8,840 nucleotides of DNA, taken from positions 1 to 8,840 of the forward strand of contig JAOUGB010000068.1 in assembly GCA_029857875.1 (NCBI GenBank), written 5' to 3'. How positions within the stretch are numbered: position 1 is the stretch's first letter; each line of letters begins with the position of its first letter. Positions 1-5,095 of the stretch are shown here, piece by piece. A model generated the notes under the pieces. The model was not told where the DNA came from, did not search any database, and worked only from the letters and a program-made list of their open reading frames with translations. The DNA comes from Desulfobacteraceae bacterium (GTDB lineage: Bacteria; Desulfobacterota; Desulfobacteria; Desulfobacterales; UBA11574). A program made the position numbers and the translations under genes.

Positions 1-34
1 AGCAACACCTTACTCAAATTCCGAGTATGTAAAT

Positions 35-547
35 TCATGAATCGATATAAAAGCGCCACTTGCAAAACATGTTTTCAGGATGAGGGTCCGGAGGTGCGAA
101 AAGGCACTCAACCCTTATCCTGTCATCAACAACCTGGGCGAAACTGCTAAATTCTTTGCGGTGCATTTCTTTACAGACATATTCACCCAAACCACGTTTT
201 AATCTGGCTTCCTGAGTCGGGCAGGAGGGAACGGAAATAATGACTTCATTGTCGGATTCCTGAATCTGATATCCCACCAGGATGCACCAGGGGAAAAGTT
301 TTTGGGCCTTGACAAATCCTTTAAGCCCCTTTTCCCGAATCTGAAATCGTTCCACAAGATCTTTAGCGGCAATTGCTGATACACGGTCCCACACCCTTTC
401 GTTGATGTGTTCGGCGGTCTGTTGATCAAATTGTTCTGTTAAATAGATAAACCAGAATGCATCAACAACACGGTAATGCCAGAGAAGAAATTTTAGATAT
501 TTTTTCAGCTCCGATGCCTTCATATCCTCGAATATTTTCATGTCCAT
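35..547 (-). CDS. DUF6125-like cytosolic protein of unknown function
   Basis: This is a 170-residue soluble protein with no signal peptide or membrane segment. The N-terminal half (about 1-75) is rich in Trp, Tyr and Phe and probably helical. The C-terminal half carries the recognisable features: C109-P-T-Q around 109-112, R115/R118 and G119, C125, C148 followed by A-P-P-D (151-154), H156-P, and FCKW at 161-164. This Cys/His pattern resembles proteins called DUF6125 in Desulfobacterota, which are distantly like the L-2-amino-thiazoline-4-carboxylate hydrolase fold. I assign this from memory of the family pattern, and the biochemical role is unknown. The start at 547 is supported by a GGGGTG ribosome site five bases upstream; the ATG at 541 is an alternative. 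The gene follows the two-TM gene on the same strand after 60 bases, so the two are probably co-transcribed. Existence as a gene is much surer than the family name. Confidence 0.75.
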   Translation of the reverse strand: MDMKIFEDMKASELKKYLKFLLWHYRVVDAFWFIYLTEQFDQQTAEHINERVWDRVSAIAAKDLVERFQIREKGLKGFVKAQKLFPWCILVGYQIQESDNEVIISVPSCPTQEARLKRGLGEYVCKEMHRKEFSSFAQVVDDRIRVECLFAPPDPHPENMFCKWRFYIDS

Positions 548-607
548 ATTTTCACCCCTTTTTAGTTTTTGCGCTTTAGGAATATCGAAAAAACCGAAAT
601 ATTGCTT

Positions 608-1066
608 TTACATAGCGGACCATATGATCGAACCTGCTTCATCTTTCAGGTTTAAATGCGGCAGGCCTTCTTCATCGAATTCAATGGCTACACTGCCTTT
701 GTTTCCCACGAGCTTCAGAACCGGTGAATTGTCCAATACATTCAAAGTGGCACGGGGGATGTGATCCGCATCGAAGAACGTCATTAACTGTTTTTCGGGG
801 TCGGTTGAAATTGAAACGCATTCATTTCCTTTTTGGTCTATAAGTCTGAAAGTTTGAACGATGGCTTCCCGTGCGTTCAACCTGGAGGTCGTCATTTCAT
901 ATTCGAGCTTTTTTAAACGCGCAATTATAATTCCTGCGGCAATAAAAATTGCCAACGGCAATACCATTGTACGAGCTTCAACGCCCAATTTATCATAGTA
1001 CCCACCCAACAAAACAATCAAAAGAATCAGCGCAAACGCCATCTTCCAATCTTTTTTTATTATCAT
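608..1066 (-). CDS. Small membrane-anchored protein with C-terminal beta-repeat-like domain
   Basis: This is a 152-residue hypothetical protein. Two hydrophobic segments (about 9-22 and 33-50) with lysines on the N-terminal side suggest a short membrane hairpin. Residues 51-70 look helical and charged. From about 72 to 150 there are repeated short strands of the type L-x-D-x-x-G (FRLIDQKGN, FFDADHIPR, FDEEGLPHLNL, KDEAGSIIW), as in small solenoid or beta-propeller-like sensor domains that lack known chemistry. The start at 1066 is well supported by a GGAGG site about eight bases upstream on the minus strand. It is the first gene of a probable two-gene minus-strand operon with the DUF6125-like gene. 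I do not recognise the family and cannot state a function. With both ends of the TM hairpin inside, the C-terminal domain would face the cytoplasm, but topology is a guess. Confidence 0.7.
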   Translation of the reverse strand: MIIKKDWKMAFALILLIVLLGGYYDKLGVEARTMVLPLAIFIAAGIIIARLKKLEYEMTTSRLNAREAIVQTFRLIDQKGNECVSISTDPEKQLMTFFDADHIPRATLNVLDNSPVLKLVGNKGSVAIEFDEEGLPHLNLKDEAGSIIWSAM

Positions 1067-1429
1067 CTATCATCCTCCACTGCCGTGTTAAAATGACCTG
1101 TCTGGATAGTACCCTCGCTTGAGTCAACACCTGTTCTTTGTCCTGTTGTTCATTCTAAATGCCTGTCCATGTAAAAATAATGCAAAGAACCGGCACAATA
1201 ATTAGAAAAATACTCAAAAGAAATTTAATCTGAAGTAAAAAGTGTAATTTTTTCACTATTTAGACCTCGCATATCGGATTAATCGTTGTTGGTTATTTAT
1301 GTTTTTATGGGGGTAAGAAACATGGAGAAAGTAAACATCCAAATTGCAAAACAATCTTACTTTATTTAATACACAGAGTCAAATTCATCGGATTTAAGCA
1401 AATATAAGGTATTGCCTTGTTTAGCATTG

Positions 1430-1448
1430 TTTTACAGATAATGTAAAA
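1430..1448. repeat. Perfect inverted repeat TTTTACA-N5-TGTAAAA
   Basis: Seven-base arms match perfectly around a five-base spacer (GATAA). The symmetry and length suit a dimeric DNA-binding regulator better than a terminator, as no T-run follows. Nearby TGTAC/TGTTAC words (1453-1489) look like degenerate extra half-sites. The cognate regulator is unknown; it does not match the FNR, Fur or ModE consensus as I know them. Confidence 0.4.
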
Positions 1449-1493
1449 TGATGTACGTTTCATGTCAAAGATGTTACGATTTTATGTACTAAT

Positions 1494-1517
1494 AAGAAAA
1501 TTCTTGCACCCCAAGAA
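1494..1517. repeat. Overlapping, mutually exclusive small hairpins
   Basis: AAGAA-AA-TTCTT (1494-1505) and TTCTTG-CACCC-CAAGAA (1501-1517) share the TTCTT(G) arm, so only one can form at a time. The word AAGAAAAT occurs twice (1494 and 1513). The stems are short and mostly A-T, so a regulatory switch is possible but chance is a real alternative. The position is upstream of the promoter proposed for the ModE-like gene. Confidence 0.25.
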
Positions 1518-1570
1518 AATGGATGCCAATTATATGTTATTCAAGTAATGAAATATTTTACTTTAATATA

Positions 1571-1599
1571 TTGTTCCAATGGCCGGTGTGGGATATAAG
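1571..1599 (+). promoter_or_regulatory. Candidate sigma70 promoter for the ModE-like/mobB genes
   Basis: TTGTTC (1571-1576) and TATAAG (1594-1599) are separated by 17 bases. The -10 element matches five of six positions and the -35 only three of six. An AAGTAA-N9-TTACTT inverted repeat (1543-1563) lies directly upstream and could be an operator. The ModE-like start codon lies about 105 bases downstream of the -10 element. Confidence 0.35.
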
Positions 1600-1703
1600 T
1601 TTCAGATCAGTTAGGCGTTAGGGAAGAAAAAATTTATTTTTATGGCAAAATATTTTAGGACAAGATAATTAATTGAAAATCCCTGTTTGTTCGGAAAGGA
1701 AAC

Positions 1704-2033
1704 ATGTCAGCATTTAAGCTAAAATCGAGCCATTGGATTGTCGATGAAAATGACAATATCATTATCGGCGAAGGGAGAATGAAAATTCTGGAACACGTTG
1801 AAAATACGGGGTCTATTAATCAGGCCGCAAAAATGATGAAAATGTCATACAAAGCGGTTTGGAGTAAGATTAAGTACACGGAAAAACATTTGAATGCCAA
1901 AGTCGTTCATTCGGACAAAAAAACGGGAAGTCGTTTGACCAGAGAAGGGAAAGCGCTTTTGGAAAAATACCGGCTTTTGAAAAAAGCATGTATGATGGCA
2001 GATGATAGAATATTTAACAACATTTTTAAGTAA
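1704..2033 (+). CDS. ModE-type winged-helix transcriptional regulator (DNA-binding domain only)
   Basis: This 109-residue protein matches the N-terminal DNA-binding domain of ModE, the LysR-like winged helix of molybdate-responsive regulators. The pattern GRMKILEHVENTGSINQAAK (24-43) and MSYKAVWSKI (47-56) forms the helix-turn-helix, and G-S-R-L-T-R-E-G (76-83) forms the wing region. In E. coli, ModE binds molybdate through two C-terminal TOBE/Mop domains. Those are absent here, so this short form either senses molybdate indirectly or not at all. The start at 1704 is supported by a GGAAAGGAA site just upstream. The gene precedes mobB by 62 bases on the same strand, which fits a role in molybdenum enzyme or cofactor control. 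The cytochrome operon downstream may be another target. Other functions for this one-domain family are possible. Confidence 0.85.
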   Translation: MSAFKLKSSHWIVDENDNIIIGEGRMKILEHVENTGSINQAAKMMKMSYKAVWSKIKYTEKHLNAKVVHSDKKTGSRLTREGKALLEKYRLLKKACMMADDRIFNNIFK

Positions 2034-2095
2034 ATGCTTACTGAAGCTAAAAATTTCATAAGGCTAAAATAACACGATCTTATCAAATTAACATT

Positions 2096-2629
2096 ATGAA
2101 AATATCAAAGAAAAATACATTCCCCCCTTTTGTTTCCGTCGTCGGAAATTCAGGATCAGGAAAGACGACTTTTATAGAAAAATTGATTCCTGAACTGATC
2201 GGTCGAGGCCTAAAGGTTGGCACCATTAAACACGATGTTCATGGTTTTGAAATGGACAAACCCGGAAAAGACAGCTGGCGACATAAACATGCCGGTGCAT
2301 CTGCCACCGTTATTTCATCTCCCTATCAAATTGGGATGGTGATGGATGTGGCACATGATCACAAGCCGGATGAGTTATTATCCTATTTTAATGGGATGGA
2401 CATCATATTGACCGAAGGCTATAAAGGGGGAGATCACCCCAAAATGGAGATATTTAGAACTGAGATAATAAACGAACCGTTGTGTAAAAACGATAAATAT
2501 TTGATCGCTCTCATCACGGATTCAGATGTTGATCTTGATGTGCCCGTATTTTCCTCAGGAGCCGTTAAACAGGTCGCCGATTTTTTGATCAAACATTTCA
2601 ATCTTTTTCGTTCCATCCATAAACCCTGA
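2096..2629 (+). CDS. mobB: Molybdopterin-guanine dinucleotide biosynthesis adaptor protein MobB
   Basis: This 177-residue GTP-binding P-loop protein has the usual MobB length. The Walker A motif GNSGSGKT occupies 17-24. It is followed by the family pattern VGTIKHDVHGFEMDKPGKDS (41-60), W61-R-H-K-H-A-G-A (61-68), and the later signature TEGYKGGDHPK (106-116) with R121. MobB assists MobA in attaching GMP to molybdopterin to make the bis-MGD cofactor used by DMSO-reductase-family enzymes such as periplasmic nitrate reductase and formate dehydrogenase. It acts in the cytoplasm. No clear Shine-Dalgarno sequence precedes the ATG; translation may rely on the upstream ModE-like message, 62 bases away. 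No mobA or moa gene is in the window. The two-gene ModE-MobB group stands alone, and 158 bases separate it from the cytochrome operon. Confidence 0.93.
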   Translation: MKISKKNTFPPFVSVVGNSGSGKTTFIEKLIPELIGRGLKVGTIKHDVHGFEMDKPGKDSWRHKHAGASATVISSPYQIGMVMDVAHDHKPDELLSYFNGMDIILTEGYKGGDHPKMEIFRTEIINEPLCKNDKYLIALITDSDVDLDVPVFSSGAVKQVADFLIKHFNLFRSIHKP

Positions 2630-2680
2630 TATAAAGAAGCCGTTTGATGTTAAAATTTTTACAATTTTGTTTCTTGACTG

Positions 2681-2708
2681 TTTCAATATTATACATGATA
2701 TATATAAT
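2681..2708 (+). promoter_or_regulatory. Candidate promoter of the cytochrome operon
   Basis: A perfect TATAAT at 2703-2708 has a weak -35 TTTCAA at 2681-2686 (16-base spacing). A better -35 hexamer, TTGACT, sits at 2674-2679 but would need a different, poorer -10 (GATATA at 2697-2702). Whichever is used, the -10 region overlaps the ModE-like half-site. Confidence 0.35.
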
Positions 2709-2711
2709 GAT
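2688..2711 (+). promoter_or_regulatory. ModE-like half-site and ATTATA-N9-TATAAT dyad
   Basis: TATATAATGAT at 2701-2711 differs at one base from the ModE half-site TATATAACGAT as I recall it from E. coli. The left half of the expected palindrome is poorly preserved, though ATTATA (2688-2693) and TATAAT (2703-2708) form an imperfect dyad. The overlap with the candidate -10 would suit repression. Because the region is A-T rich, a chance match cannot be excluded. Confidence 0.35.
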
Positions 2712-2722
2712 AGAAATCTATC
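2709..2722. repeat. Perfect dyad GATAGA-AA-TCTATC upstream of cytochrome genes
   Basis: Six-base arms are perfectly inverted around AA, immediately after the ModE-like half-site and just past the candidate -10. No T-run follows, so an operator is more likely than a terminator. The regulator is not known. Confidence 0.35.
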
Positions 2723-2787
2723 AGAGATCCTTTGTATCTAAGCTAACCTATAAGAAATAATTACAAGCCTAACTTAAAAGCAACATC

Positions 2788-3351
2788 ATGAAAAAACACT
2801 TCATATGGATGTCTCTCGTTTTATTGGGTGTTATCATCGCTTTTCCGCTGTTCAGCATGACCTACTATACCATGGTACGTACCTCCACTCCGGATTTTTG
2901 TGCCACGTGCCACGAGATCAAACCGGCAGTGGTTGCCTGGCGATCCTCCACCCATGTCAACAATGCCCAGGGATTCGTGGCCGACTGTATGGACTGTCAC
3001 CTGCCGGCTCCTCACAAGACTTTCGACTTTTTCTTTGCCAAAACCTATCACGGCGCCAAGGACGTGGTTAAGCATTTCTTAATAAAAGAATACGATCGCA
3101 AGAAAAACCGGGAGGCGGCCTACGACTCCTTTGACAACGCCCAGTGCCAGAAGTGCCATAGAAATCTGCTCGCCATGCCTGGCAAGCGAGGTGCCATGCT
3201 GGCACACCGGTCGGTGATCTATGCTCGTCCTGGCTACGAAAAAAAGTGCGTGGACTGCCATTACGATTTGGTTCACAATGAGAGCATGTACATCATGTAT
3301 AAGCAGTATCGGCGACTTCCCTATCAGGCCAAAGGCCTGCGAAAACTGTAA
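2788..3351 (+). CDS. NapC/NirT/NrfH-type membrane-anchored tetraheme cytochrome c
   Basis: This 187-residue protein has one N-terminal membrane helix (about 6-26) that is not expected to be cleaved, followed by a periplasmic domain. It has four CXXCH heme sites: C38-H42, C67-H71, C120-H124 and C154-H158. Length, heme number and single anchor match NrfH, which takes electrons from menaquinol and passes them to a periplasmic multiheme partner. Here the partner encoded 54 bases downstream is an octaheme HAO-like protein rather than NrfA, as in HaoC-HaoA pairs. In NrfH the first heme site reads CXXCHXM and that Met is the unusual axial ligand. Here the position is I44 (CATCHEIKP), so heme 1 must be ligated differently. 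No clear ribosome site precedes the ATG, although the MKKHF start with its charged residues before the TM helix is convincing. The gene is GC-richer than mobB upstream. Confidence 0.9.
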   Translation: MKKHFIWMSLVLLGVIIAFPLFSMTYYTMVRTSTPDFCATCHEIKPAVVAWRSSTHVNNAQGFVADCMDCHLPAPHKTFDFFFAKTYHGAKDVVKHFLIKEYDRKKNREAAYDSFDNAQCQKCHRNLLAMPGKRGAMLAHRSVIYARPGYEKKCVDCHYDLVHNESMYIMYKQYRRLPYQAKGLRKL

Positions 3352-3390
3352 CCAACCAATACACATAGAATGTTTCATCTCTTTTTAACT

Positions 3391-3398
3391 GAAAGGAG
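3391..3398 (+). promoter_or_regulatory. Ribosome-binding site deciding the octaheme gene start
   Basis: GAAAGGAG sits seven bases before the ATG at 3406. It selects that codon over the in-frame ATG at 3370, which lacks such a site and would put a charged stretch before the signal peptide. Confidence 0.75.
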
Positions 3399-3405
3399 AA
3401 AGACC

Positions 3406-4806
3406 ATGAGGCAAAAATTTTTATTCATCACAGCTGGGTTGCTGACGGTCATTCTGGTGCTGTCCGGTGCTGTGCTGTCGGTTAATGCACAGCAGAACTT
3501 CCCCAAGGTGAAGGAGTTCCGGATCGAACGCAGCATGCCGCCCGAGGCGGTGGCATGCATCGAATGCCACAAGGCCACCAACCCCGGGATTTTTGACGAC
3601 TGGGCCCGAAGCCGTCACGCCAGTGCCGGCATAACCTGCCTGGACTGCCATTTGGCCCAACCCGGCGATACCGATGTGGCCAAAGCACATGAGAAGTACT
3701 ACAGCCAAAAGGACCTTCCATACGGAGAGCAGAAGTACAAGGTGCCCATCGCCGCAATCGTCACACCAAAAGACTGTTCCCGATGCCATCCCGACGAGGT
3801 GACTCAGTACAGCAAGAGTAAGCATGCCAACACCATCGAGATCATATGGAAATTAGATCCCTGGCTGAACAAAGGCATGAACTCTGACAACGAGCGGAAA
3901 ACCGGTTGCTACAACTGCCATGGAACGGTAATTAAGCTTGACAAAAACGGTGCTATGGATCCTGCCACCTGGCCCAATGTCGGTGTTGGCAGGCTGAATG
4001 TTGACGGGAGTAAAGGGTCGTGCACCTCATGCCATACCCGCCACCGCTTTTCTGTGGCTGAAGCAAGAATGCCCGAGGCCTGCGACCAGTGTCACTTGGG
4101 ACCTGACCATCCTCAAATCGAAATTTATAATGAGTCCAAACATGGAACGATGTATCATGCCTATAAAGACGAATACAATTTTAATGCAGCCCCCGGCACC
4201 TGGACACCGGGCACGGATTATCGTGCCCCGACCTGTGCGGCCTGCCATATGTCCGGTTCCGGAAAGGTCATGGGAACCCATGACGTAACCGAACGCCTCT
4301 CCTGGGAGACTCAGGCACCGCTGACAATCCGCCCCCAGGATTTCAAGCCCTTTCCATCGGGAACCGACTGGAAAATGGAACGGGAAAAGATGAAGAATGT
4401 ATGCCGTGCCTGCCATGGTGATTCCTGGATCAACGATTTTTATGACGGATTCGACAAAGCAGTGGAAGACTACAACGAGGTCTACTTCAAACCGGCCAAA
4501 GCAAAGTTTGACGAGCTTTATGAAAAAGGATTGCTGGACAAGACCAAATTCTTCGACGAGCGTCTCGAAGTGGAGTTCTATGAACTGTGGCACCACGAGG
4601 GCCGCCGTGCCCGCATGGGTGTCATGATGATGGCTCCGGACTATGCCTGGTGGCATGGGTTCTATGAGTGCAAGTTGCGCTTTGCCAAGTATATGGAAGA
4701 GGCCAATCACCTGATCGAAACCGGCAAAAAGGCTTATGTCGCCAAAGATTTTCCCAATGCCACGGGAGATACACAGAAGCCACCAAAAATCTTCGGCAAC
4801 AAATAA
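3406..4806 (+). CDS. hao: Octaheme c-type cytochrome of the hydroxylamine oxidoreductase (HAO) family
   Basis: This is a 466-residue precursor. Residues 1-28 form a Sec signal peptide (charged MRQK, hydrophobic core 5-25, likely cleavage after VNA28), so the product is periplasmic. There are eight CXXCH sites, at C51, C78, C124, C168, C206, C226, C277 and C333. Eight hemes, the spacing, the GPDHPQ segment (232-237) after the sixth site with a probable active-site Asp234-His235 pair, ESKHG (243-247), and the C-terminal helical region with W415-W-H-G all fit octaheme HAO proteins. HAO enzymes either oxidise hydroxylamine or hydrazine, or run reductively on nitrite. The NrfH-type quinol-linked anchor next door favours the reductive direction, giving hydroxylamine or ammonium; that is inference. 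No C-terminal TM helix is present. Several Tyr (Y392, Y413, Y420, Y429) lie where the P460 cross-linking Tyr would be sought, so its presence is undecided. C422 is a cysteine outside any heme motif. Confidence 0.9.
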   Translation: MRQKFLFITAGLLTVILVLSGAVLSVNAQQNFPKVKEFRIERSMPPEAVACIECHKATNPGIFDDWARSRHASAGITCLDCHLAQPGDTDVAKAHEKYYSQKDLPYGEQKYKVPIAAIVTPKDCSRCHPDEVTQYSKSKHANTIEIIWKLDPWLNKGMNSDNERKTGCYNCHGTVIKLDKNGAMDPATWPNVGVGRLNVDGSKGSCTSCHTRHRFSVAEARMPEACDQCHLGPDHPQIEIYNESKHGTMYHAYKDEYNFNAAPGTWTPGTDYRAPTCAACHMSGSGKVMGTHDVTERLSWETQAPLTIRPQDFKPFPSGTDWKMEREKMKNVCRACHGDSWINDFYDGFDKAVEDYNEVYFKPAKAKFDELYEKGLLDKTKFFDERLEVEFYELWHHEGRRARMGVMMMAPDYAWWHGFYECKLRFAKYMEEANHLIETGKKAYVAKDFPNATGDTQKPPKIFGNK

Positions 4807-4826
4807 TTCTCTGTCGTCTTATGGAA

Positions 4827-4860
4827 CTGGCCTCCGCCCTCACGTTTGAGCGGAGGTCAG
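4827..4860 (+). repeat. Strong GC-rich stem-loop after the octaheme gene
   Basis: An 11-base-pair stem with one G-U pair (CTGGCCTCCGC at 4827-4837 against GCGGAGGTCAG at 4850-4860) starts 20 bases after the stop codon. No T-run follows, so it is more likely a 3'-end stabilising or Rho-associated structure than a classical intrinsic terminator. Confidence 0.5.
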
Positions 4861-4894
4861 GGCTGTAAGGGTTCTGAACCGCCCCCACTTTCTG

Positions 4895-4924
4895 TAGCAC
4901 CTTTTAAGTTAGAAAATTGTGCTA
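4895..4924 (+). repeat. Second stem-loop (TAGCAC...GTGCTA) in the 4807-5095 spacer
   Basis: TAGCAC (4895-4900) pairs with GTGCTA (4919-4924). Inside these, TTTT (4902-4905) pairs with AAAA (4913-4916), leaving a small internal loop. It is followed by AAATTTCTC, a weak T-rich tail. It could be part of a multi-hairpin termination region or an operator. Confidence 0.35.
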
Positions 4925-4967
4925 AATTTCTCTGTGTATTCGTACTCAACTGAAATACATCCACCAA

Positions 4968-5000
4968 CTGACTGAAGCAGTCAGATATTTTACTTTTATC
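4968..5000 (+). terminator. Probable intrinsic terminator of the cytochrome operon
   Basis: CTGACTG-AAG-CAGTCAG (4968-4984) is a perfect seven-base-pair hairpin with a three-base loop. It is followed by the T-rich tail ATATTTTACTTTTATC. This is the best terminator signal between the octaheme gene and the next gene. It lies 160 bases past the stop codon, after two other hairpins. Confidence 0.55.
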
Positions 5001-5004
5001 ATCG

Positions 5005-5034
5005 TTGTGGGTGTCAATAAAATGAAAATATAAA
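5005..5034 (+). promoter_or_regulatory. Candidate promoter for the cNMP-fold/corrinoid activator operon
   Basis: TTGTGG (5005-5010) and TATAAA (5029-5034) are 18 bases apart, directly after the proposed terminator and about 60 bases before the start codon. Both hexamers match only partly, and the region is A-T rich. Confidence 0.3.
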
Positions 5035-5083
5035 ATATGAATGCCGCAACCTTTTTCGTTGGGATAAAATGTGAAAAAGAAGT

Positions 5084-5090
5084 AAGGTGA
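5084..5090 (+). promoter_or_regulatory. Ribosome-binding site deciding the cNMP-fold gene start
   Basis: AAGGTGA lies five bases before the ATG at 5096. The alternative in-frame GTG at 5087 falls inside this site, so the ATG is preferred. Confidence 0.55.
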
Positions 5091-5095
5091 TCCGT

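Larger units (their letters stand above)
1067..1703. other. Long AT-rich divergent intergenic region (637 bases)
   Basis: This spacer separates the minus-strand two-TM gene from the plus-strand ModE-like gene. I see no convincing coding sequence. The best candidate is a 15-codon frame at 1322-1369 behind a GGGGG run, which is too short to trust. The region holds several inverted repeats: 1430-1448, 1494-1505 overlapping 1501-1517, and 1543-1563. A sigma70-like promoter candidate lies at 1571-1599. I see no tRNA, no IS end and no riboswitch I can recognise; in particular there is nothing resembling the GC-rich Moco RNA motif. Confidence 0.6.

Noticed and set aside
1180..1200. A minus-strand sigma54-like GTGCCGG...TTGCA promoter for the two-TM gene
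   Set aside because: The -24 element matches only about four of nine conserved positions and the GG/GC spacing is wrong.
1322..1369. A 15-codon frame (MEKVNIQIAKQSYFI) behind a GGGGG run in the long spacer
   Set aside because: It is too short, has ordinary composition for A-T rich DNA and no attenuator-like structure after it. Without conservation data it cannot be called a gene.
2652..2668. AAAATT-TTTAC-AATTTT hairpin after mobB as a terminator
   Set aside because: The stem is all A-T and no T-run follows in the right place. It is expected by chance in such A-T rich sequence.
3370..3405. An upstream ATG at 3370 as the start of the octaheme cytochrome
   Set aside because: It adds a charged 12-residue stretch before the signal peptide and has no ribosome site, while the ATG at 3406 has a strong one.
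4027..4710. A 227-codon open frame on the minus strand inside the octaheme cytochrome gene
   Set aside because: It is a shadow of the heme-protein gene. The plus-strand frame has eight CXXCH motifs and a signal peptide, while the minus frame has no recognisable domain.
3406..4806. NrfA or octaheme tetrathionate reductase (Otr) instead of HAO-like
   Set aside because: NrfA has five hemes and a CXXCK site. I see eight CXXCH sites and no CXXCK, and the GPDHPQ...ESKHG and C-terminal WWHG region fit the HAO family better.
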